Made by a program: the position numbers and the translations under genes. A DNA stretch of 64,000 nucleotides from Mediterranea massiliensis (GTDB taxonomy: Bacteria; Bacteroidota; Bacteroidia; Bacteroidales; Bacteroidaceae), in contig NZ_LT635839.1 in assembly GCF_900128475.1 (NCBI RefSeq), positions 786,807 to 850,806 on the forward strand. Direction: 5' to 3'. Below are positions 17,644 through 26,260 of the stretch, in pieces; within the stretch, counting starts at the first letter, position 1; the number at the start of each line of letters is the position of its first letter. Below the pieces are notes generated by a model. The model saw only the letters and a program-made list of their open reading frames with translations, did no database searches and had not been told where the DNA came from.

Positions 17644-19116
17644 TTAACTGTTTAAGTTCTTTTTTGTATCTTTTCGTATCAGCAGGGTCAGCCCGAGTGC
17701 CGTTATCAGAGCATTGATGATGAGAAGTTCGAAGCTGATCTGATAGCCGCCGAACCAAGCTTCGCTGTTGCTTTTCAGTACGTAGCAGAGGATGGGGGAG
17801 ACTATGGCTACCAGTGGTACCCAGCGGTCGCGTACAGGCTTGCGGCAGGCCATGCCGAAGATGAACATGCCGAGGATGGGACCGTAGGTATAGGCGGCCA
17901 GGCTGTAGACGGCGTTGATGGCACTGTCGTCGTTCAGCTCGTAGAAGATGATGATGACGATGGCCATCAGCAGCGACATGATGAAATGAATCAGTTTGCG
18001 CGTCAGCGACAGGTTCTTTTCATCCTGCTTTTCGTTGGCTTTCAGTATGTCGATGGTAAACGAAGTGGTCAGAGCGGTCAAGGCTGACCCGGCTGCCGAG
18101 TAGGCAGCCGCAATCAGTCCTATTATGAAGATAATACCTATGAAAATGGGGAAGTTTTCGCTCCACGCCACTTCTCCGAACAGGGCGTCGCCTGTCGTTT
18201 CCTGCCCAGGCATGTAGGCATCCGCATACATGTAGAGCAGGGTACCGAGCACTAAAAACAGGCCGATGACAAATATCTGTATGAATGAACTCAATATCAT
18301 GTTTTTCTGCGACTCCTTGAAGTTTTTGCAGCTCAGGGTACGTTGCATCAGGTCCTGGTCGAGGCCTGTAGTGGCTATCACCATGAACACGCCGGCGATG
18401 AACTGCTTCCAGAAGTAGCGCCCGTCGTTGGGGTCGTCAAAGAAGAACGTCCGGCTGGTGGGATGGTTGCCAATGGCCGCCGGCAGGTCGCCGATGCCCA
18501 GGTTGAGGCTGCCTGCAATGAAGACGATGCAGCACACTACCGACAGCACAAGGCAGATGGTTTTCAGCGAATCGGTCCATATAAGCGACTTGACGCCTCC
18601 TTGGAAAGAGTAGAGCCAGATGAGGGCGACCGTGATGACTACGTTCAATGAGAAAGGTACGTTCAGCGGGGTGAAGACCAACGATTGCAACACGACGCAC
18701 ACCACAAAGAAGCGTACCGATGCCCCCAGCATCTTGGATACGAAGAAGAACCAGGCACCCGTGCGGTAGGAGGCAAGGCCGAAGCGGTTCTCCAGATAGC
18801 CGTAGATGCTCATCAGGTTCATCCGATAGAAGAGCGGTATCAGTACGAAAGCCACGAAGATGGAGCCGACGAAGAAGCCCAAAACCATCTGCATGTAGGA
18901 ATATCCCCCGTGCAGCACGGCGCCAGGGACGGAGATGAAGGTGACGCCCGAGATGGTGGCGCCGATCATGGCCAGTGTCACCATGTACCAGGATGACTTT
19001 CGGTTGCCGGTGAAGAAGCCTGCATTGTCGGCCTTGCGGCCCGTTATCCATGAGATGATGAACAGCAGGGCAAAGTAGCATGCGATGGTTGTGAGTATGA
19101 TCCAAACGGTAGTCAT
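17644..19116 (-). CDS. Sodium:solute symporter (SSS family)
   Basis: This is a 490-residue inner-membrane protein with about 13 transmembrane segments. SSS features include IGATISGVTFISVPGAV in TM2 and GLDQDLMQRTLSCKNFK after TM7. The family imports sugars, sialic acid, amino acids or anions with sodium. The gene stands 14 bp before the amidase gene, so the substrate is probably a peptidoglycan-derived product such as an amino sugar or peptide; sequence does not identify it. It is the first gene after palindrome array A and may carry its own promoter, although I find no convincing -7 box in the 107-bp gap. Confidence 0.88.
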   Translation of the reverse strand: MTTVWIILTTIACYFALLFIISWITGRKADNAGFFTGNRKSSWYMVTLAMIGATISGVTFISVPGAVLHGGYSYMQMVLGFFVGSIFVAFVLIPLFYRMNLMSIYGYLENRFGLASYRTGAWFFFVSKMLGASVRFFVVCVVLQSLVFTPLNVPFSLNVVITVALIWLYSFQGGVKSLIWTDSLKTICLVLSVVCCIVFIAGSLNLGIGDLPAAIGNHPTSRTFFFDDPNDGRYFWKQFIAGVFMVIATTGLDQDLMQRTLSCKNFKESQKNMILSSFIQIFVIGLFLVLGTLLYMYADAYMPGQETTGDALFGEVAWSENFPIFIGIIFIIGLIAAAYSAAGSALTALTTSFTIDILKANEKQDEKNLSLTRKLIHFIMSLLMAIVIIIFYELNDDSAINAVYSLAAYTYGPILGMFIFGMACRKPVRDRWVPLVAIVSPILCYVLKSNSEAWFGGYQISFELLIINALITALGLTLLIRKDTKKNLNS

Positions 19117-19144
19117 TTCTATCAGTCTTTATATTCTTTTTGGC

Positions 19145-19201
19145 AAAGCATTGCTTTCGTCCTCGGAAAGCAGTGCTTTAGTCTTGGGAAAACATTGCTT
19201 T
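19145..19201. repeat. 22-bp-phased palindrome array A (3 units)
   Basis: Three 13-bp units lie at 19145-19157 (AAAGCATTGCTTT), 19167-19179 (AAAGCAGTGCTTT) and 19189-19201 (AAAACATTGCTTT). The two spacers are 9 bp each (CGTCCTCGG, AGTCTTGGG), giving an exact 22-bp period. The array fills the gap between namZ 2 and the sodium symporter, which are transcribed in the same direction. Confidence 0.9.
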
Positions 19202-19223
19202 AATATTCGTATCTCTCTGAGGC

Positions 19224-20396
19224 TTATTCTGCATAGAGCAGATAAGGCTTGCGCTGTTCCTTGAACTTCTTCACGTCGTCCTGCCAGCAGGCCTTGATTT
19301 CGTCGGCATCCTTGCCGTCTTCAATCATCCGACGTACGTAATCTACGCCAATGAGCTTTTCGAAGAAGGAGGTGAAGAACTTGTCGCCGATATTCAGGTT
19401 GCGGTAGGCATCGATGACGTAGCTCAGGTCGAGCCCCCGCTTCCAGATTTCTTCGTCGCTCATGCCGCTCAGGTCGACGCCGTGGCACAACTTGTTCAGC
19501 TGGGGCGGGTTCTTGGCACCAGGCACGCTTCTTGGCGTGAAGCTGAAGCTGTAGCCTTTCATGTCGGGGTGTCCGTACACCTGGAAGGGCTTGTCTGTCC
19601 CTCTGCCCAGGCTGACTGGTGTCGCTTCGAAGTAGCAGGTCGAGGGGTAGAGGTAGACCGACGTCATGTTGGGCAGGTTGGGCGACGGCGGGATGGGGAG
19701 CCGGTACTTCGTCTGATGGGTGTAGTTCTTGCAGGGGATGACGGTCACGTCGCAGGTGCGCGATTCGGGCAGCCAGTGCTCGCCGTTGACCATCAGGGCC
19801 AGTTCGCCCAGCGTCATGCCATGGACAACGGGGATGGGCAGCCAACCCACGCCCGACTTGTGTTTCATGTCCAGCAGCGGGCCGTCCACATAGTGCCCGT
19901 TGGGGTTGGGGCGGTCGAGTATCAGCATCTTCTTTCCGTACTCGGCACAGGCGTCCATAAGTCGGCACATGGAAGCGTAGTAGGTGTAATAGCGGAGCCC
20001 TACGTCCTGAATGTCGACAATGAGCAGGTCGAACTTGTTCATGGATGCTTCGCTTGGCTTACCCAGCTTGCCGTCGTAAAGCGACAGGATGGGTACTCCC
20101 GTCTTTGAGTCTACAGAGCTTGATACATGTTCGCCGGCATCGGCGTCGCCTCGGAAACCATGTTCGGGCGAGAAGATGGCTACAACGTTGAATTGGTTCT
20201 CCAGCAGAACGTCCAGCAGGTGTTTGTTGCCTATCATGCCAGTGTGGTTGGAGAAGATGGCTATCCGCTTTCCTTCCAGCAATGGGAAGTATTCGGAAGT
20301 CTGTTCGTCGCCAGTGATGACTCTTTCATCTGTTTGTGCAAAGGCCTGCAGGGAGAGGGTACACAGGAGAAGGATGGATATAATAAGTTTTTTCAT
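19224..20396 (-). CDS. DUF1343 / NamZ-type exo-beta-N-acetylmuramidase 2
   Basis: This is a 390-residue protein with a clear signal peptide (LIISILLLCTLSLQAFAQ). It shares the GH171 motifs of the copy at 5647: IAIFSNHTGM, FSPEHGFRGDADAGEHV (Glu78-His79), IVDIQDVGLRYYTYYASM and LDRPNPNGHYVDGPLL. It should act on MurNAc at non-reducing ends of glycan fragments. The two copies differ widely outside the core, so they probably have different chain-length or peptide tolerance and are not a recent duplication. A TATCTTTG -7 box at 20421-20428, 25 bp upstream, suggests that this gene opens the operon running to murQ. Confidence 0.88.
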   Translation of the reverse strand: MKKLIISILLLCTLSLQAFAQTDERVITGDEQTSEYFPLLEGKRIAIFSNHTGMIGNKHLLDVLLENQFNVVAIFSPEHGFRGDADAGEHVSSSVDSKTGVPILSLYDGKLGKPSEASMNKFDLLIVDIQDVGLRYYTYYASMCRLMDACAEYGKKMLILDRPNPNGHYVDGPLLDMKHKSGVGWLPIPVVHGMTLGELALMVNGEHWLPESRTCDVTVIPCKNYTHQTKYRLPIPPSPNLPNMTSVYLYPSTCYFEATPVSLGRGTDKPFQVYGHPDMKGYSFSFTPRSVPGAKNPPQLNKLCHGVDLSGMSDEEIWKRGLDLSYVIDAYRNLNIGDKFFTSFFEKLIGVDYVRRMIEDGKDADEIKACWQDDVKKFKEQRKPYLLYAE

Positions 20397-20420
20397 ATGT
20401 ACATGCTAAATAGATATGGG

Positions 20421-20428
20421 CAAAGATA
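20421..20428 (-). promoter_or_regulatory. -7 box for namZ 2 / salvage operon
   Basis: The minus strand reads TATCTTTG, a perfect match to the Bacteroidetes TAnnTTTG box, 25 bp before the ATG at 20396. No TTTG -33 element is seen at the usual 19-20 bp, so this is a one-box call. Confidence 0.5.
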
Positions 20429-20516
20429 CGATATTTTTAGAAAGGCTTGTTCTTAATTTTTCCTATTCTTTCGGTTCATGGTATGATTCATTTCAAGGTA
20501 GTACCTGCTTGGAAAA

Positions 20517-20565
20517 CTTCAGGCCAGCCCTCCCTGTTCATGGAAGGAAGGGCTGGGAACTGAAG
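20517..20565 (-). terminator. Hairpin terminator after susD1
   Basis: On the minus strand, CTTCAG...CCAGCCCTTCC pairs with GGAGGGCTGG...CTGAAG in a long, nearly perfect stem. It is followed by GTTTTCC, a weak U-tract. It lies 23 bp after the susD1 stop and separates the susCD1 unit from namZ 2. Confidence 0.7.
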
Positions 20566-20587
20566 TCTCTTTTGTACAATCAAAAAA

Positions 20588-22486
20588 TTACCATCCTGGG
20601 TTTTGGGTCAGTGTATAGCCTTTGTCCTTGTAAACTGTTATCTGGTCGGCCGGAATGGCGCGCAGATAGTAGCGTTCGGAGTTCAGGTCACCTTTATTGA
20701 AGATGCGCAGGTCGTCGCCTTGCAGGTAGTTGATGTAACCTTTGTCCGTATCCTTGTTGGTCGGATCGGCAGGGTCGAACAGGAAGAGTACGCGGTCGCC
20801 ACGATCGTTTTTCGACTTCATGCCTGCGTAATCGGCTACGTTGACATAGGCGCCCAAGAAGGTCTTGGTGGGAGTGCCGTCTGCATTTTCCGAATTCAGA
20901 TATTCGAATTTTGCCCAGCGGCGGAGGTCTTCACCACGACGTCCTTCCATAATCAGCTCGATGCGACGTTCGCGGCGGATTTCCCACAGAACGGGATCCA
21001 CTTCGGGGTCGCGGGCAGGGTCGTTGATGGCTACGCCATTGACGATGATGTTGCCATTGCCCAGCTGTACCTGAGGCATGGTTTCGGCTTCCGTACTTCC
21101 CCATTTTGTAAGCTGGCGCTGGCGGAGCTGGTTGATGGATTTGTCCAAGTCTTCCTGTGTAAAGGCGTCTCCTCCTACACGGGCTATCTCATAGCGTGCT
21201 TCTACATAGTTCAGCAAAACTTCTGCATAGCGGATGCAGGGAGCGTCTGCCGGGCTCAGGATACCTGTAACGAAGGAAGAATTGGTAGCAAACCATTCGT
21301 CGTTCAGGAATTTCTTGGTGGCATATCCTGTCGGTGAAGTTCCTGCGGTATAGTTGGTGCCCAGGGCACTCATGACGCGCAAGCTGTCGGCCACGGTCTG
21401 GTAAAGGCGCGGGTCACGGTTCTTGAACGAGTTCCAAATGCTTGGATCATCCTTGCCTTCGTAGAGTGGTGATTGGCCGATGGGCAGTCCGTCTGTGCAG
21501 AGGTAAGACTCGATGACATTTTGGGTGACGCCACCTTGTGTCTGGTCTTCAGGGCCGTTGTAGGACATCAGGGCGTTGCATTGCAAGCCTGTCGTATATT
21601 CACGATACCAGATTATTTCAGGATTGTTGGCCAAATCGTCTGTAGTGAACAGAGCATTGTAAGTATTGCCTATCCTGAATTTGCCTGAAGTCATGACGGC
21701 ATTGGCTCCGTTGATGGCTCCCTGCAGCAGGGCTTTGATGTCGCTATCGGCTACGGTTTCCGAAGTCGGTCCGACAGTTGTGCCGTGGTACTTGAGCCAT
21801 GTGGCGTGGTAGAGTAGTTCACGCGACATGTAGGCTCCTACTACGTAGCGGTTCACCTGGAGCTTGGTGTCGTCGTTGCGTACATTGTCCAACGCATATT
21901 GGAAGTCTTCCAGCACTTTTTGGGCAACGTACAGATAGGGGTCACGGTCCTTGTAAAGAGTTTCATCAGCAGGGTCAATCACTTTGTCAATGTAAGGCAC
22001 GCCGCCATAAGACTTGAGCAAGGCGCTGTAGGCCAGGGCACGGAAGTATTTGGCAACGCCTGTCCAATGATTCTTGGCTTCTTCGGAGATGTTCATGCCA
22101 GGAATCTTTTCAATCATCACATTGGCTTTGTAGATGATGCTGTAGTTGTTCGACCAGATGGACGTCTTGCTGTTCCAGTCGGTAGTGGCCGAGGTCGGGA
22201 AATAAATATAGCCGGCACTATACGTATTGGCATTGTTCAGGTTGATGAAGTCGTCTGTATAGTCGTCGCCCGAGAAATAGCCTCCGAATACAGTGTAGTC
22301 CGTGCCATATCCTTTGAAGTAGGACGAATAGAAGTCTTGTGCATAGGTGCGCAAGGACGTTTCGGTTTGCCAATAGGTATCATTGGTTTGCTTGTCCAAC
22401 GGCTCCTTGTCAAGGAAGTTTTCGCAGCTGCTTAAGGATGCGAGCGCCAGCATGCAAGCAGAATATAATAGATGTTTCTTTTTCAT
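20588..22486 (-). CDS. RagB/SusD-family outer-membrane lipoprotein 1
   Basis: This is a 632-residue SusD homologue. It begins with a lipoprotein signal (LLYSACMLALASLSSCENFL, lipobox Cys in LSSC) and continues ENFLDKEPLDKQTNDTYWQTE, the usual SusD start. A TPR-like helical body and the C-terminal segment EIRRERRIELIMEGRRGEDL are typical of the family. It forms the lid of the TonB-dependent transporter encoded 19 bp upstream and captures oligomeric ligand at the cell surface. The substrate is not readable from sequence; the downstream genes point to cell-wall glycan or muropeptides. A hairpin terminator follows at 20517-20565. Confidence 0.93.
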   Translation of the reverse strand: MKKKHLLYSACMLALASLSSCENFLDKEPLDKQTNDTYWQTETSLRTYAQDFYSSYFKGYGTDYTVFGGYFSGDDYTDDFINLNNANTYSAGYIYFPTSATTDWNSKTSIWSNNYSIIYKANVMIEKIPGMNISEEAKNHWTGVAKYFRALAYSALLKSYGGVPYIDKVIDPADETLYKDRDPYLYVAQKVLEDFQYALDNVRNDDTKLQVNRYVVGAYMSRELLYHATWLKYHGTTVGPTSETVADSDIKALLQGAINGANAVMTSGKFRIGNTYNALFTTDDLANNPEIIWYREYTTGLQCNALMSYNGPEDQTQGGVTQNVIESYLCTDGLPIGQSPLYEGKDDPSIWNSFKNRDPRLYQTVADSLRVMSALGTNYTAGTSPTGYATKKFLNDEWFATNSSFVTGILSPADAPCIRYAEVLLNYVEARYEIARVGGDAFTQEDLDKSINQLRQRQLTKWGSTEAETMPQVQLGNGNIIVNGVAINDPARDPEVDPVLWEIRRERRIELIMEGRRGEDLRRWAKFEYLNSENADGTPTKTFLGAYVNVADYAGMKSKNDRGDRVLFLFDPADPTNKDTDKGYINYLQGDDLRIFNKGDLNSERYYLRAIPADQITVYKDKGYTLTQNPGW

Positions 22487-22505
22487 GATTTAAAGTAATG
22501 TTAGG

Positions 22506-25500
22506 TTATAAACTGAGCTGAATACCGAAAGATACGGTCTTCTGATAAGGATAGCTACGTCCGAAGTTACGTGCATCGCTGCTGGAACCTACGGTGCGGA
22601 TACCGATTTCGGGGTCGATGGCCGGTTTGAGGCCGTCTACCGTGAAGAGGTTCTCACCCGTGAAATAGATACGCAGGTTTTGTACCTTGAACTTGCTCAA
22701 CCAAGTCTTGGGAAGCGTATATCCTACAGTAAGAGTCTTGAGACGCATATAAGCCATGTTCAGCAGGTAGCGGTCGTTTACGTTGTAGTTACCCGTCTGT
22801 GCCTGGTTGTAAACCATTGGTCTTGGATAGTAGGCATCCTGATTTTCAGGTGTCCAATAGTCTTCGGCGCCTACATAGTAAGGCTCGCCTGTCGTGAAGC
22901 CTGGCAATACTTGGTTACCGGCAGCCCACAGGTTACGCTTGCCTACACCTTGGAAGAACATGCTGACATCAAATCCTTTCCATGCAGCGTCCAGATTCAA
23001 ACCGAACTGGAGGCGAGGCAGTGCATTGCCAATGATGGACATATCGCCAGGAGCTGTAGTTTGCGTACCCTTTTCAATCTTTCCGTTATCGTCCAAATCT
23101 TTGTAGAGCACATCACCAGGGGCAAATTGGTAATTGCCGGGGAATACTTGGGTCTGGTCGGGAATGTCTGCTTTCAAGCTGCCGTCGGCGTTGAAGTCGT
23201 TTTCAGTCAGGAAGCGGTCGAACTGCAAGCCCCAGATGTCACCCAGTACCATACCTTCTTTGTAAGCGCTGGTGCTCCACCAACCGGTAGCACCATAGGA
23301 AGGAAGTTGGGTATTGTTGGTCCACTTGGTTACTTCTGTACGGTCATCGGACAGAGAAGCCGTTACACCAAAATGGAATCCGTTCTTGAACGTATGACGA
23401 TAGTCTACGGCCAGTTCCCAACCTTTCGTTTGGATTTCACCCATATTTTGATACGGAGCTGTGGCGCCAAGTGTCCAAGGCAGGTTGGCTGTTGTCAAGA
23501 TGTCGCTTGTTTTGCGATTGTACCAGTCGAATGTTACTCCCAGTGCGTCATCAAAGAAGCGGGCATCGATACCTAAATCCAGAGTAGAAACTTTTTCCCA
23601 AGAAAGGGTCGATGAAACCAAAGTAGGCATTTGGGTAGACTGAACTTTCTGTCCGTCGATGATCCAGCTGTCTTGTGCAGTAGTCAGGGTAGATACAAAG
23701 CGGTCAGTACCTACATCCTGGTTACCAATCATACCCCAAGATCCACGCAGTTTCAATGTGCTGAGGTAAGGTTTCAGCGGAGCCATAAAGGCTTCTTCCG
23801 AGATACGGTAACCTGCCGAGAATGAGGGGAAGAATGCAAAGCGGTCTCCTGACGGGAAACGTGAAGAACCGTCGTAACGTCCGTTCACCTCAATCATGTA
23901 ACGATCTTTGTAGGCGTAGTTGATTCGGCCAAAGAAACCTGCAACCGACCACCATGTATGCGAACTGCTGGTTGTCTGATCGCCCGTTGCCATGTTCAGT
24001 TCAGGCTTTTCCGGATCCAGCAGGCCTTTGCGTTGTGCCCAATAGTATTCGTATTCACTCTTTTCAAGGTTCGAACCGCCCATTACCTTGAAGTCGTGGT
24101 CGCCCCAACGCTTGGAGTATGTGGCTACGATGTTGGTTGTCAAGTTCTCGGTACGTCCATTCTCTTGATATACATAATCATAGCTGCTGGAAATGTAGTT
24201 CTTGTAGGCACCTCTCAGGTCGTCTACGGTTGGTCTGGCCGTAAAAATATCGTATCCGGCTGTCTTGCTGGGGGTACCATATTTCTTGTATCGGTCGTTG
24301 ATTGTGCTGTATACAAAGTCAACGTCAATACTCAAATCTTTGATAGGCTTAATGGTTACACCGCCGGTCAGACGTACATATTCGCGTTCCTTATTGGTCA
24401 TAGGGGCAGTGCTTTGTTCTGTCAAGGCGTTGCGGAATGGCTTGCCTTCAAATGTGCCATAAGGCATCATCGGTTGCCAGCGGTACAGGTAGTACAGTTG
24501 GTCATACAAGTCTGAATTGTAATTGAACGGTTTGTCATAGTCTGAGCGGGTGAACATGACACCTGTACGGATAGACACGTATTTGCTTAAATCGGAATTT
24601 AAAGAAATGTTGGCGTTGTATCTCTTGTAGGAATCCGAGTTGATTTCCATCATACCGTCCTGACCCAGATAACCCAATGCAATGTTGTAGTTGGTCTTGC
24701 CGTTTCCTCCATTGATTGAGATGTTGTGGGTCTGTTGGGGTGACCAGTTTTTGATGTACATGTCATACCAGTCCCATGTACGATAAAAGAACATGCCTCC
24801 ATCACGGAATTCGAAATCACGTCCCAATTCCATATCAGGGCCGAATTGATCTCCGTAGCCATAGGCATCCCAATATTCTTTCATTTTTTGTACGGCCGTT
24901 GCGTCGACACGAATGTTGCCTACTACGTTGTAGAATGCTGTTGCATCTTTGGATTCATTCATGACTCCTTGCAGGTTGATGTCTGCCTGTTGCCAGCCAG
25001 GGAGTTGCTCCGGCGTTTTGGTCGGAGTACGCCATGCAAAGTTGTTGGTATATTTGATGGAAAGGCGTTCGTGTTTGGTTTTGGACTTGGTGGTAATCAA
25101 CAATACGCCGAATGCACCACGTGCACCATAAATAGAGGCTGAAGCCGCATCTTTCAATACAGAGATGCTTTCGATATCATCGGGGTTGACCATGGATATA
25201 TCGGTTACCTCTACGTTATCGACCAAAATCAGCGGATTGGCGTCGCCGTTCGGTGAACCTATACTTCCACGAATCTTGATTGTCGGTGCGCCACCTATTT
25301 CACCGGAGTTAGTCGTAACGGTCAAGCCTGGTACACTTCCTTGAAGGGCACGTCCGATATCGGTGATGGGTCGGCTGTCGATGGTTTTGTTTACATCCAC
25401 CGATGCGACGGCACCGGTCAGGTTTACTTTCTTTTGTGAACCATAACCAACGACTACCACTTCGTCCAGCAACTCTGTGTCATCTTTTAATGTGACACGT

Positions 25501-25847
25501 AAATTTGGAGCAGCTTTGACTTCTTGTGTCGTATAGCCCACGAATGATACTTGGATGATGGCGTTGGGTTTTACTTCCAGTTTGATTTTTCCATCCAGGT
25601 CTGTGATGCCGCCATTGGTTGTACCTTTTTCAATGACATTGGCTCCGATAATGGGATCGCCATTGGAATCTACGACGGTGACCATAACGGTTTGGGTTTG
25701 CATCTGTTCCATTGTTTCATTGGAACGTTCGGAAGCTGTCCGTGCAGCGGCGGTTGGAGCGCTTCCGCTTAGAAATAGTGCTGTAATGGCTACAGCTGCG
25801 AGGAGCTTTCTGTTGGAAAAACCTCGTTGTCTGCGGTCCTCTTTCAT
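22506..25847 (-). CDS. SusC/RagA-family TonB-dependent outer-membrane transporter 1
   Basis: This is a 1113-residue protein with a signal region (LLAAVAITALFLSGSAPTAA). A carboxypeptidase-D-like domain follows (VVDSNGDPIIGANVIEKGTT), then ELLDEVVVVGYGSQKKVNLT linking to the plug (RALQGSVPGLTV) and a 22-strand barrel ending SYPYQKTVSFGIQLSL. It imports oligomers with its SusD partner using TonB energy. The length equals that of SusC2 (1113) but the sequences differ clearly, so the pair is not a recent duplication. No anti-sigma/sigma genes are adjacent. A TACCTTTG -7 box lies 154 bp upstream, which implies a long leader. Confidence 0.94.
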   Translation of the reverse strand: MKEDRRQRGFSNRKLLAAVAITALFLSGSAPTAAARTASERSNETMEQMQTQTVMVTVVDSNGDPIIGANVIEKGTTNGGITDLDGKIKLEVKPNAIIQVSFVGYTTQEVKAAPNLRVTLKDDTELLDEVVVVGYGSQKKVNLTGAVASVDVNKTIDSRPITDIGRALQGSVPGLTVTTNSGEIGGAPTIKIRGSIGSPNGDANPLILVDNVEVTDISMVNPDDIESISVLKDAASASIYGARGAFGVLLITTKSKTKHERLSIKYTNNFAWRTPTKTPEQLPGWQQADINLQGVMNESKDATAFYNVVGNIRVDATAVQKMKEYWDAYGYGDQFGPDMELGRDFEFRDGGMFFYRTWDWYDMYIKNWSPQQTHNISINGGNGKTNYNIALGYLGQDGMMEINSDSYKRYNANISLNSDLSKYVSIRTGVMFTRSDYDKPFNYNSDLYDQLYYLYRWQPMMPYGTFEGKPFRNALTEQSTAPMTNKEREYVRLTGGVTIKPIKDLSIDVDFVYSTINDRYKKYGTPSKTAGYDIFTARPTVDDLRGAYKNYISSSYDYVYQENGRTENLTTNIVATYSKRWGDHDFKVMGGSNLEKSEYEYYWAQRKGLLDPEKPELNMATGDQTTSSSHTWWSVAGFFGRINYAYKDRYMIEVNGRYDGSSRFPSGDRFAFFPSFSAGYRISEEAFMAPLKPYLSTLKLRGSWGMIGNQDVGTDRFVSTLTTAQDSWIIDGQKVQSTQMPTLVSSTLSWEKVSTLDLGIDARFFDDALGVTFDWYNRKTSDILTTANLPWTLGATAPYQNMGEIQTKGWELAVDYRHTFKNGFHFGVTASLSDDRTEVTKWTNNTQLPSYGATGWWSTSAYKEGMVLGDIWGLQFDRFLTENDFNADGSLKADIPDQTQVFPGNYQFAPGDVLYKDLDDNGKIEKGTQTTAPGDMSIIGNALPRLQFGLNLDAAWKGFDVSMFFQGVGKRNLWAAGNQVLPGFTTGEPYYVGAEDYWTPENQDAYYPRPMVYNQAQTGNYNVNDRYLLNMAYMRLKTLTVGYTLPKTWLSKFKVQNLRIYFTGENLFTVDGLKPAIDPEIGIRTVGSSSDARNFGRSYPYQKTVSFGIQLSL

Positions 25848-26189
25848 AAGTAATGATTTTGTTAAAATTAGGTTTGGTATATTAATTAAATAACTGGTTC
25901 TCTACATATCCATTTGAGTATTCCTTTTTTGAAGACCTATTTGTTGAGCCTTCAGCAATTTTGTACTCTGGAATAAGATATATGCTGACCCATTACTTTT
26001 CAAAGGTAGTTTTATTTTTATATTTATTGCTATAAACCATCTTATATTTTTGATTTATATTCTATATTTCACTATAATTCACGTTTTAAAATTCGCAATG
26101 ATTATGAAACTATTGTATCTGAATATTAAAAAGTGTTTTCGTTTCGTGTGGTAGAATTTATATTGGATATTTCTGGTGGAAATGAAAAT
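25848..26189 (-). promoter_or_regulatory. AT-rich leader and promoter region of susC1
   Basis: This 342-bp gene-free stretch lies between the susC1 start and the terminator of susD2. It is strongly AT-rich. A minus-strand TACCTTTG at 26001-26008 matches TAnnTTTG and would start a leader of about 145 nt. I find no -33 TTTG at the usual distance, no array and no reading frame worth calling. Confidence 0.5.
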
Positions 26190-26231
26190 ATATAAAAAGG
26201 AGGCTGCTCCCTATCATCAAGAACAGCCTCC
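26190..26231 (-). terminator. Intrinsic terminator after susD2
   Basis: The minus strand has GGAGGCTGTTC (26221-26231) pairing with GAGCAGCCTCC (26199-26209) across an 11-base loop, followed directly by TTTTTATATATTTTC. This is a textbook Rho-independent terminator, 30 bp after the susD2 stop. Confidence 0.9.
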
Positions 26232-26260
26232 GTAAATGCTCTATGAGTTATTTCAGTTTT

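Noticed and set aside
19145..19201. CRISPR array as an explanation of the 22-bp-phased repeats
   Set aside because: Units are 13 bp and spacers 9 bp, far below CRISPR sizes; there are only three or four units per site and no cas genes in the window.
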